Below are positions 37,152 to 43,706 of a DNA stretch of 43,706 nucleotides, one piece after another. The position numbers were made by a program, and so were the translations under genes. The notes under the pieces are model-generated. The model had not been told where the DNA came from. It saw only the letters and a list, made by a program, of their open reading frames with translations, and did not search any database. This stretch comes from Sphingomonadales bacterium (GTDB lineage Bacteria; Pseudomonadota; Alphaproteobacteria; Sphingomonadales; Sphingomonadaceae). Position 1 is the first letter of the stretch, and each line of letters begins with the position of its first letter. The stretch lies in the NCBI GenBank assembly GCA_019750455.1, contig JAIEOM010000188.1:1-43706 (forward strand), in the 5' to 3' direction.

Positions 37152-37244
37152 CTACAGCCCGACCATGAAGCCGAGCCGCCATAGCATCGCGAGGAGGAAC
37201 GCGGCCCCGATTGCTATCGCCAGCAGCCACTCCCAGCGTTTCAG
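37152..37244 (-). CDS. Possible small membrane protein (30 residues, CTG start)
   Basis: The frame between yebC and ruvC encodes about 30 residues: a charged start (x-K-R-W-E-W), one hydrophobic helix ([16 protein letters not shown]) and R-L-G-F-M-V-G-L before TAG. No ATG or GTG is in frame at the front. The candidate start is CTG, overlapping the yebC stop as CTGA, with GGAG 8 bases upstream. The stop lies 4 bases before the ruvC start, so it fills the gap neatly. It could be a real small membrane protein or chance. Confidence 0.4.
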   Translation of the reverse strand: MKRWEWLLAIAIGAAFLLAMLWRLGFMVGL

Positions 37245-37984
37245 CCCAGCTTCTCCATCACCGCGTCGGAGATTTCGTAGTTCCCCCAGACGGTCTGGAC
37301 GTCATCGTCATCGTCGAGCGTGTCGATCAGCTTCATCAGCGTGGCCGCAGTCTCCTCGTTGACGTCGACTGTCAGCACCGGCTTCCACGCCAGCTTCACG
37401 TTGTCCGCCGGGCCGAGCACCTTTTCGAGCTCGCCCGCCACGCCGTGGAGGTCTTCGGCGGCGGTCCAGATGGTGTGGCCGTCTTCCGAGCTTTCGACGT
37501 CATCCGCGCCCGCCTCGATGGCGGCCTCGAGCACCTTCTCCTCGTCGCCCACCTCGGCCTTGTATTCGATCAGCCCGCGGCGTTCGAAGCCATGCGAAAC
37601 CGAGCCTTCGCTGCCGAGGTTGCCGCCGTTCTTGGAGAACGCGGTGCGGACATTGGTGGCAGTGCGATTGCGGTTGTCGGTCAGCGCCTCGACGATCAGC
37701 GCGACGCCGCCCGGACCGTAGCCCTCATAGCGCATCTCGATATAGTCCTCGCCGCCCGCCTGCGCGGCCTTGTCGATGGCGCGCTGGATGTTGTCCTTGG
37801 GCATCGACTGCGCCTTGGCGGCGTTGACCGCGAGGCGCAGGCGCGGGTTCATGTCGGGATCAGGCATGCCCATCTTGGCCGCCACGGTGATCTCGCGCGA
37901 AAGCTTGGAGAACATCGCCGCGCGTTTCTTGTCCTGCGCGCCCTTGCGGTGCATGATGTTCTTGAATTTGGAATGGCCTGCCAT
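37241..37984 (-). CDS. yebC: YebC/PmpR family transcriptional regulator
   Basis: 247 residues with the family start [14 protein letters not shown] and the usual three-domain length. Related proteins bind DNA or assist translation of proline-rich stretches; the role here cannot be told. It precedes ruvC as is common. The ATG at 37984 abuts the divergent CPBP gene region. Confidence 0.95.
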   Translation of the reverse strand: MAGHSKFKNIMHRKGAQDKKRAAMFSKLSREITVAAKMGMPDPDMNPRLRLAVNAAKAQSMPKDNIQRAIDKAAQAGGEDYIEMRYEGYGPGGVALIVEALTDNRNRTATNVRTAFSKNGGNLGSEGSVSHGFERRGLIEYKAEVGDEEKVLEAAIEAGADDVESSEDGHTIWTAAEDLHGVAGELEKVLGPADNVKLAWKPVLTVDVNEETAATLMKLIDTLDDDDDVQTVWGNYEISDAVMEKLG

Positions 37985-38061
37985 TGGACGACTTCACCGA
38001 AAATGTTGGAGGATTGGGGGCGGGCCTTACTCCGGAGGGTGCGCTTGGCGCAAGGGCGCGT

Positions 38062-38784
38062 GTGGCCGATTCGTGGCGCTTGCGCGGGCTGCTTGCGGAC
38101 ATCTCGCGCTTTGTCTGGCGACCGGACTTCAGGGCCGCGCCGGTGGACTGGAGCCGCACGGCGGCACTGGCGCTGCTGATTTTGGTCGTACTGGACCTCA
38201 CGCAGTTCGCGATTGCCACCCGCTTGCTCAATGCGCTGAGTGCAGGGGGCGGGGCCGAGGTCCTGCCTCCAATGAAAACGCCGAAGGGTTCCTTGGCTAC
38301 CGAGCTGTTCACGGGTCTGCTGGTCGCCCCGCTGCTTGAAGAAGTGCTGTTCCGCGGATGGCTAACGGGCCGCGGGGCAGGGCTGCGGTTTGCTGCCTAT
38401 GGTTTTGCGGGGCTGGCGTTGTTCGCGGCCGGTGCGGCATTCGCTTTTCTCAACCCGCGCGCGGTGGGAGCGGCGGGAGTGCTTGTGGTCTTTGCAGGTC
38501 TTCTACACTGGCTGCGCACGCGCACACGAGACCATGCGGTCCCGGCATGGTTCCGCCGCCATTTCCCCTGGCTGGTATGGGGATCGAGCCTGCTGTTCGG
38601 CCTCATCCACCTCGGTAATCACGAGGCTTTGACCCATCCCCTCGGGGTTGTGGTGGTGTTGCCGCAGGTGATCGGCGGATTGCTGCTTGCATGGACCCGA
38701 ACCCGGCTAGGTCTCGCTGCCGCGATCATCCACCATGCCGCCTTCAACGCCGTGTGGCTGGCGGTGAAAGCCCTGTGTGGCTGA
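38062..38784 (+). CDS. CPBP family intramembrane metalloprotease
   Basis: About 240 residues with six or so membrane helices. The three motifs of the CPBP (CAAX/Abi) protease family are visible: E-E-V-L-F-R-G, F-G-L-I-H-L-G-N-H and H-H-A-A-F-N. Members cut prenylated or membrane proteins or serve in bacteriocin immunity; the substrate is unknown. The start is uncertain: GTG at 38062 has AAGGG close by, while TTG at 37984 would add 26 residues but lies on the yebC start. It is convergent with ybjQ, 3 bases apart. Confidence 0.8.
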   Translation: MADSWRLRGLLADISRFVWRPDFRAAPVDWSRTAALALLILVVLDLTQFAIATRLLNALSAGGGAEVLPPMKTPKGSLATELFTGLLVAPLLEEVLFRGWLTGRGAGLRFAAYGFAGLALFAAGAAFAFLNPRAVGAAGVLVVFAGLLHWLRTRTRDHAVPAWFRRHFPWLVWGSSLLFGLIHLGNHEALTHPLGVVVVLPQVIGGLLLAWTRTRLGLAAAIIHHAAFNAVWLAVKALCG

Positions 38785-38787
38785 GCC

Positions 38788-39135
38788 TCAGACCCGCACC
38801 GCCGTGCCGCTCGCCGAGACCATCAGCATCGAGCCGTTGGGGCCGATCACTTCGTAATCGAGGTCGATGCTGACGACGGCATTGCCGCCCAGTGCCGCGG
38901 CTTCGGCCTGCAGTTCCTCGATCGCCTGTTTGCGCGCATCGGCGAGGATGCGTTCATACGAGCCCGATCGGCCACCGACGATGTCGCGAATGTTCGCGAA
39001 CAGGTCACGGAACAGGTTTGCGCCGACGATGACCTCGCCCGTAACGATGCCGAGATAGTCCTGAATCGGACGACCCTCCAGCGTGGGAGTGGTGCTGACG
39101 ATGACGCCGCGCGCGTCCTTCCAGGGGGATGCCAT
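38788..39135 (-). CDS. YbjQ (UPF0145) family protein
   Basis: 115 residues of the 'heavy-metal-binding domain' YbjQ family: [22 protein letters not shown] and [12 protein letters not shown]. Family members form pentamers and have no established function. An AGAGGAG ribosome site stands before the ATG at 39135. Confidence 0.88.
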   Translation of the reverse strand: MASPWKDARGVIVSTTPTLEGRPIQDYLGIVTGEVIVGANLFRDLFANIRDIVGGRSGSYERILADARKQAIEELQAEAAALGGNAVVSIDLDYEVIGPNGSMLMVSASGTAVRV

Positions 39136-39155
39136 GATGCGTGTCTCCTCTCAAA

Positions 39156-39179
39156 GCTGTCTTAATGAGATAGGACAGC
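39156..39179 (-). terminator. Weak hairpin downstream of gapR
   Basis: GCTGTC (39156-39161) and GACAGC (39174-39179) form a 6-bp stem with a 12-base loop. On the minus strand it is followed by only three T. It lies 37 bases after the gapR stop and before ybjQ, so it may terminate weakly or not at all. Confidence 0.3.
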
Positions 39180-39215
39180 CGGATGAAACGTCAATGACAT
39201 CCCGCCTTGCGGAAA

Positions 39216-39461
39216 TCATGCCATGCCGAGCGCGTTCTTGTACGTTTCCAGCAGCATATCCTGCTCGCTGCGATCGTCGGGCTTCATCTTACGCAGACGC
39301 ACGATCTGGCGCATGATCTTGGGATCATAACCCACCGCCTTGGCTTCCATGTAGACGTCGCGGATATCGTCGGCGATGCCTTTCTTTTCTTCCTCGAGGC
39401 GTTCGATGCGCTCGATCAGCAGGCGCAGGCGGTCGTCGGCGGCGTGGGCGTCATCGGCCAT
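39216..39461 (-). CDS. gapR: GapR-family nucleoid-associated protein (DUF2312)
   Basis: 81 residues, mostly one coiled-coil ([14 protein letters not shown]) followed by [22 protein letters not shown] and [10 protein letters not shown]. This matches GapR of Caulobacter, which clamps overtwisted DNA ahead of polymerases and helps replication. The ATG at 39461 has GGAG 6 bases away; ATGs further upstream lack one. It lies between ybjQ and the DUF1244 gene. Confidence 0.9.
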   Translation of the reverse strand: MADDAHAADDRLRLLIERIERLEEEKKGIADDIRDVYMEAKAVGYDPKIMRQIVRLRKMKPDDRSEQDMLLETYKNALGMA

Positions 39462-39581
39462 GGGGGTCTCCATCTGGTAATGAGAATCGGTTCGCCCGCC
39501 GATAGCCGCGCGGCCGGACACGTTGAAGGCGCTGTGCAAAAGTTCCTCGCTCGCGTCCCGGCGAGAGGGTGAGAGCCTAGG

Positions 39582-39890
39582 TCAGTGGGCGTTCTTTGCC
39601 ACGCTGGCTTCCATCCGCGCCAGTTGCTCTTCGGTCGCCGGAGTCTGGCGGGTCGCCTTCCATTCGGCGCTGGGCATCCCGTGGATCACCTCGCGCGCGG
39701 CTTCCTTGTCGCCTTCGTAGCCCGCATCGCGGATCCAGTCGGCCAGACAGTTGCGGCAGAAGCCGGCAAGGCCCATCAGGTCAATGTTCTGCGCATCGTG
39801 GCGGTGCCGCAGGTGCCGCACCAGCCGGCGGAAGGCGGCAGCGGCCTGAGCATCGTCCAGCGCGTCGAGCGGATCGGCATTGCTATTCAT
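39582..39890 (-). CDS. DUF1244 family protein
   Basis: 102 residues with the family core A-F-R-R-L-V-R-H-L-R-H-R-H-D-A-Q-N-I-D-L-M and L-A-G-F-C-R-N-C-L-A-D-W. The two cysteines of C-R-N-C are conserved. The function is unknown. The ATG at 39890 follows AAGGAAAA. It is divergent from pyk, and gapR follows on its strand, an arrangement I recall from other alphaproteobacteria. Confidence 0.88.
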   Translation of the reverse strand: MNSNADPLDALDDAQAAAAFRRLVRHLRHRHDAQNIDLMGLAGFCRNCLADWIRDAGYEGDKEAAREVIHGMPSAEWKATRQTPATEEQLARMEASVAKNAH

Positions 39891-39955
39891 CGCGGCTTTT
39901 CCTTGAGTTGAAATGCGCCTGTGCCATAGGCTCTGCCCAAGAGGGATAGCCAAAA

Positions 39956-41416
39956 ATGTCACGACGGATCGACCCCCGCGGCCGCAAGGTCAAGATTCTT
40001 GCCACCATCGGCCCGGCAAGCCGCTCTCCGGAGATGCTGGAGCGGCTAATGCGGGCAGGCGCGGATGCCTTCCGCCTCAACATGAGCCACGGCAGCCATG
40101 CCGATCACGAGCCTGTGGTGGCCGCAATCCGCGCGCTCGAAAAGCAGTTTGCGCGGCCCATCGCGATCCTTGCCGACCTGCAAGGGCCCAAGCTGCGCGT
40201 TGGCACCTTTGCGGAAGGGCATGCGGTGATCCGCCATTCGGGCCACTTCGTGCTCGATCGTGATCCGACCCCGGGCGATCACAACCGTGTGTGCCTGCCG
40301 CACCCCGAGCTGTTCGGGATCATGGAGCGCGGTCAGCGCCTGCTGATCAACGACGGCAAGATCCGGCTGAAGGTGCTGGAGGCGGATGAAAGCCGCATCC
40401 TGTGTTCGGCTGAAGTCGGCGGGGTGATTTCCGACCGCAAAGGCGTCAACGTCCCCGATGCCGAAGTGCCGATCCCGGCGCTCACCGAAAAGGACCGCCG
40501 CGATCTCGCATTTGCCACCGAGCAGGGTGCGGACTGGATCGCGCTGTCCTTCGTGCAGCGGCCCGAGGATATTGCCGAAGCGCGCAAGCTGATCGGCACC
40601 CACGGCACGGCGATCTGCGCCAAGATCGAAAAGCCCAAGGCTGTCGACCGGCTTGAATCGATCATCGAACTGGCCGACGGGATCATGGTCGCGCGCGGGG
40701 ATCTGGGCGTGGAGCTCGAACCCTACGAGGTCCCGCCGCTCCAGAAACAGATCGTCAACGCCGCGCGCCGTGCCGGCAAGCCGGTGATCGTGGCGACACA
40801 GATGCTTGAAAGCATGATCGAAAGCCCCTCGCCGACCCGGGCGGAAGTCTCGGACGTCGCCAACGCGGTCTATGACGGGGCCGACGCGGTGATGCTCTCG
40901 GCGGAAAGCGCTGCGGGTGCCTGGCCCGAGGAATCCGTGGCGATGATGGACCGGATCGCCGTGCAGGTTGAGCGGGACGAGGGCTACAAGGCGCGCGTGC
41001 GTTTCCTCGAAACGCCGCCCGATGCGACTACGTCCGACGCACTGGCCCACGCCTGCATGACCATTGCCGATACGGTTCCGATCAGCGCGATCACGGTATT
41101 CACCACCAGCGGTTCGACCGCGCGACGGGTGGCCCGCGAACGCCCGGCAACGCCGATGCTGGTGCTCACCCCTTCAACCCGCACCGCGCGCAAGGTGGCG
41201 TTGCTGTGGGGTGCGCATGCCGTGGTGACCAAGGATATCGGCAGCTTCGAAGAGATGATCGGCAAGGGCAAGCGCATGGCGCTGCGCCACAAGTTTGCGG
41301 CGGCTGGCGCGAAGCTGATTGTGCTGGCGGGCGTACCGTTCGGGACGCCGGGGGCGACGAACCTTCTTCACGTGGTGAGCGTGACGGGTGACGAGCTGGA
41401 CAAGCACAAGGGCTGA
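39956..41416 (+). CDS. pyk: Pyruvate kinase
   Basis: 486 residues. The barrel begins K-I-L-A-T-I-G-P-A-S and F-R-L-N-M-S-H-G. The active-site segments I-C-A-K-I-E-K-P, M-V-A-R-G-D-L-G-V-E and A-T-Q-M-L-E-S-M are intact, followed by the C-terminal allosteric domain. It converts phosphoenolpyruvate and ADP to pyruvate and ATP in the cytoplasm. A GAGGGA ribosome site stands 9 bases before the ATG. It is convergent with the TpsB gene, 15 bases apart. Confidence 0.96.
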   Translation: MSRRIDPRGRKVKILATIGPASRSPEMLERLMRAGADAFRLNMSHGSHADHEPVVAAIRALEKQFARPIAILADLQGPKLRVGTFAEGHAVIRHSGHFVLDRDPTPGDHNRVCLPHPELFGIMERGQRLLINDGKIRLKVLEADESRILCSAEVGGVISDRKGVNVPDAEVPIPALTEKDRRDLAFATEQGADWIALSFVQRPEDIAEARKLIGTHGTAICAKIEKPKAVDRLESIIELADGIMVARGDLGVELEPYEVPPLQKQIVNAARRAGKPVIVATQMLESMIESPSPTRAEVSDVANAVYDGADAVMLSAESAAGAWPEESVAMMDRIAVQVERDEGYKARVRFLETPPDATTSDALAHACMTIADTVPISAITVFTTSGSTARRVARERPATPMLVLTPSTRTARKVALLWGAHAVVTKDIGSFEEMIGKGKRMALRHKFAAAGAKLIVLAGVPFGTPGATNLLHVVSVTGDELDKHKG

Positions 41417-41431
41417 GGCCCCTGCGCCCGC

Positions 41432-43084
41432 TCAGAACGACTGACTGATCCTGAGGTTGAGCCGCGGTCTGTTGTCGCCCGTATCGTAGCGGTCTTCGGT
41501 CAGCGGAACCGCCACCTCGAAATCGAGGTCGAGATCGCGGGTGATGTCGGTGCGCAGGCCCGCGCCGCTTGACGCGAGCGTTCCGCCGCCGAGCCCTCCT
41601 TGCAGGTTCGACACCGTCCCGCCGTCGGCAAAGGCGTAGAGCTGAATATGGCGCGCGGTGCCCAGCGGCTTGGGCCAATCGTAACGGATCTCTGCAAGCC
41701 CTGCCACGCCCTCGTCGCCAACCCGTTGCGCGAAATCGTAGCCGCGCAGGAACTGCGTGCCGCCGAGCGTGAAGCTCTCGCCGATCAGCAACGGGGCGGT
41801 GGACAGCTGGCCGATGCTCGCCAGTTGTAGGCTGACACGCGGCATGATGCCGCGCCGCCAGTTCATCCACCACGAAAGCGTGGTGAAATCGGGCTGCGAG
41901 TCCCAGCGCGAGGCGAGCGGATCATTGTTGCCGGTAGCGCCTAGCACCGGCAGGCCCTGACTGACCGTCGCACGGCCTTGCAGGCTTCCTCCGGCAAGCG
42001 GCCCGAAGCCGTAGAAGCCGAGGCGCGCCAGCGCGATCCGGTCCCAGCGCGCCAGCTGACCCAGGCTGTCCTGTCTGAGATCCTGCAACTCCGCGCTCGT
42101 TTCCAGCCACAGGCTGCGCTGCTGCCCGCGCATCAGCGGGTGGCGGATACGGATGCCGCCCTGCCATGCCGTGCCGACCAGTTCGCGGTTGGCCAGATAG
42201 GCCCCCGGTTCGGTGCGCGAGTAAGAGCCGAAGGCGCCCACCGTTGTCCCGCGGTCATTGATGACCACCGTGTAGCGCGCGCTGAAGAAGGCGAGCTCCT
42301 CGGGATCGAGCGGTGTTGCCGAAAAGCTGAGATCCACCCGGTCGCGCGGGGAGATGAGGCCGTTGGCATCGAGATCGATGCGCGCTCGCACGGGGCCGAG
42401 CGGTTTGGTGCCGTCAGTCGCGATCAGCGCGCTGCCGCCGAAATCGCTGCGTCCTGCGTCAACAACCAGAATGCGCCGCTCGCCATCGCGTTCGAAGCGG
42501 GTGGAGCGGATCCACACGCCCGGCAGATCGTCGGTCAGCAGCACTTCGCGTTGCAACGCGGCGAGGGTGACAGGGCGGCCATCGACCAGCTGTTCGAGCT
42601 GGCGGCGAATCGCGGGATCATCCGACCCTTCGACCCGCACGGCGTCGATCCGTCCTTCATCGATCCGCACCCGCAGAACGCCTGCCACGAGGGTCTGTTC
42701 GGGAATCCAGGCCGTGGCGAGAACAAATCCTTCGGCGCGCGCGCGGGCGGCAATTGCGTCGGTGAGGCGGCCAAGATCGGTGCGGTTGAGCGGTCGGCCG
42801 GCGAAAGGTTCGATGGCGCTGGCGAAATCAGGGCGGCCCATTGCCACCAGCCCGTCAATGACGATGGCACCGACATCCAGCGCCGCCCCTTCTTCGGCCA
42901 CAAGCGGCATGTCGAGCACCGGCAGCACTTCGATCCGGATCCGGTCGGGCGGGGGAAGGGACTGTTCGTCGCGATTGACTTGGGACTGCGGATTCGTCCG
43001 GTCGAGAGCGTCCTGAGCCGCCAGCGGACTCGCCGCCAGCAGCAGGATCGCGCTCCCACAAATGTTAACCGGTCGAAGAAGCAA
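41432..43084 (-). CDS. TpsB-type outer membrane transporter (ShlB/FhaC/HecB family)
   Basis: About 550 residues: a signal peptide (cut near P-L-A-A-Q), two POTRA-like domains (about 50-205) and a 16-strand-type barrel. The barrel has the conserved motif F-L-R-G-Y-D-F that occludes the pore and ends in S-Q-S-F. Such proteins secrete large filamentous or lytic partners (TpsA) by two-partner secretion. No TpsA gene is in the window. The only start that keeps the signal peptide is TTG at 43084, with a weak ribosome site, so expression may be low. It is divergent from the FecR-domain gene. Confidence 0.88.
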   Translation of the reverse strand: MLLRPVNICGSAILLLAASPLAAQDALDRTNPQSQVNRDEQSLPPPDRIRIEVLPVLDMPLVAEEGAALDVGAIVIDGLVAMGRPDFASAIEPFAGRPLNRTDLGRLTDAIAARARAEGFVLATAWIPEQTLVAGVLRVRIDEGRIDAVRVEGSDDPAIRRQLEQLVDGRPVTLAALQREVLLTDDLPGVWIRSTRFERDGERRILVVDAGRSDFGGSALIATDGTKPLGPVRARIDLDANGLISPRDRVDLSFSATPLDPEELAFFSARYTVVINDRGTTVGAFGSYSRTEPGAYLANRELVGTAWQGGIRIRHPLMRGQQRSLWLETSAELQDLRQDSLGQLARWDRIALARLGFYGFGPLAGGSLQGRATVSQGLPVLGATGNNDPLASRWDSQPDFTTLSWWMNWRRGIMPRVSLQLASIGQLSTAPLLIGESFTLGGTQFLRGYDFAQRVGDEGVAGLAEIRYDWPKPLGTARHIQLYAFADGGTVSNLQGGLGGGTLASSGAGLRTDITRDLDLDFEVAVPLTEDRYDTGDNRPRLNLRISQSF

Positions 43085-43221
43085 TTGGCAGCCCCGATTA
43101 CTAATGCTGCGGGTTCCCTACACTTCAAAGGTTAATCAAATTTCATCGCAAGGCCTTGTTAACCAGAAGCTTAAACGGGACGTCGGTCTCTTGCGTGTAT
43201 TGGTAAGGCACGGAGAAACCT

Positions 43222-43706
43222 ATGCGCATCCTGTCTCGCCTTCTAATGCCGCTCCTTCTGTTGCTGTTCAGCGGCGCGCCTGCCTATGCGCAGGATGGGC
43301 CGTGGACGGTCAGCGAAGCCAAGGGTGTTGTCACCGTGATTGACACCAGGGGGCAGCGCCCGGCGAAAGCCGGCATGCAGCTTGCGTCGGGGGCCACGAT
43401 CCGGACAGATGCGCGCGCGTCGGCAGTGCTGGTGCGCGGCAAGGAATTTGTGACGTTGCGCCAGAACGCGCAGCTGCGAATCGCCCCCGCCGTGCGCGAG
43501 CGCGGGGTCATCCAGATCCTTCAGGACTATGGCAGCGCGCTGTTCAATATCGGCAAGCAGCCCAATCCGCATTTCGGGGTCGAAACGCCCTATTTGGCGG
43601 CGGTTGTGAAAGGCACGACCTTCGTCATCACCGTGGGTCCGGAAGGCGCAAGCTTGCAGGTGACCGAGGGTGCGGTCGAGACCTCGACCCTTGATCGCGG
43701 CGTTAG
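43222..43706 (+). CDS. FecR-domain protein (3' end outside window)
   Basis: At least 161 residues, open to the window edge. A Sec signal peptide (M-R-I-L-S-R-L-L-M-P-L-L, cut after A-Y-A) is followed by a FecR-type beta-rich domain: V-T-V-I-D-T-R-G, G-A-T-I-R-T-D-A-R-A-S-A, F-N-I-G-K-Q-P-N-P-H-F-G-V-E-T-P and V-V-K-G-T-T-F. Stand-alone exported FecR-domain proteins are not anti-sigma factors with membrane helices; many sit next to secretion or sensor genes. GGAGAAA lies just before the ATG. Confidence 0.85.
   Translation, partial: MRILSRLLMPLLLLLFSGAPAYAQDGPWTVSEAKGVVTVIDTRGQRPAKAGMQLASGATIRTDARASAVLVRGKEFVTLRQNAQLRIAPAVRERGVIQILQDYGSALFNIGKQPNPHFGVETPYLAAVVKGTTFVITVGPEGASLQVTEGAVETSTLDRGV

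Noticed and set aside
43159-43174. CtrA-like site TTAA-N8-TTAA before the FecR-domain gene
   Set aside because: The spacer is eight bases instead of seven, so it does not fit the consensus.

Overview
The window looks like chromosome of an alphaproteobacterium of the order Sphingomonadales, most likely Erythrobacteraceae. The base composition is GC-rich. It carries gapR (DUF2312), a DUF1244 gene, lysC divergent from ubiG, and a large TonB receptor locus. It also has two families of dispersed inverted repeats that I recall from sphingomonad genomes. No rRNA, tRNA, CRISPR array, insertion sequence or prophage was found, and no gap between genes exceeds 300 bases. The species assignment is inference from gene families and arrangement.

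Left part (1-5273): the 3' three quarters of rpoC with a strong intrinsic terminator, then a Fur-box-like palindrome, a small conserved hypothetical gene and a glutamate-tRNA ligase. Next (5270-16780) is a nutrient-uptake locus. On the minus strand, dctA, an esterase, a TonB-dependent receptor, an M14 carboxypeptidase lipoprotein and a DUF885 protein are packed tightly enough to be one transcription unit. Divergent from dctA are the sensor kinase dctB and response regulator dctD. Two identical palindromes of the type bound by DctD lie between them, but the GAFTGA loop that contacts sigma-54 is lost from DctD.

16802-26240 is an accessory catabolic stretch. It holds a patatin-like lipoprotein, a TetR regulator with two tandem operator-like palindromes, and a three-gene aromatic-type cassette (extradiol dioxygenase, FAH-family hydrolase, FAD hydroxylase). 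A Tat-exported dienelactone-hydrolase-like lipoprotein follows, divergent from a PQQ quinohemoprotein dehydrogenase with a downstream phosphatase-like gene.

26230-33456 is metabolic and regulatory. purT, a nitronate-monooxygenase-like gene and purU form an apparent operon in which PurU makes the formate that PurT uses. A PAS protein with a degenerate GGDEF domain and a PilZ-HTH fusion protein suggest local c-di-GMP-linked control. lysC and ubiG follow.

33588-43706: an NAD-salvage operon (arsC-like, pnuC, nadR, plus a glycerophosphodiesterase), a yebC - small membrane ORF - ruvC run, a CPBP protease, ybjQ, gapR, a DUF1244 gene and pyruvate kinase. The window ends with a TpsB-type outer membrane transporter divergent from a FecR-domain gene cut by the window edge.
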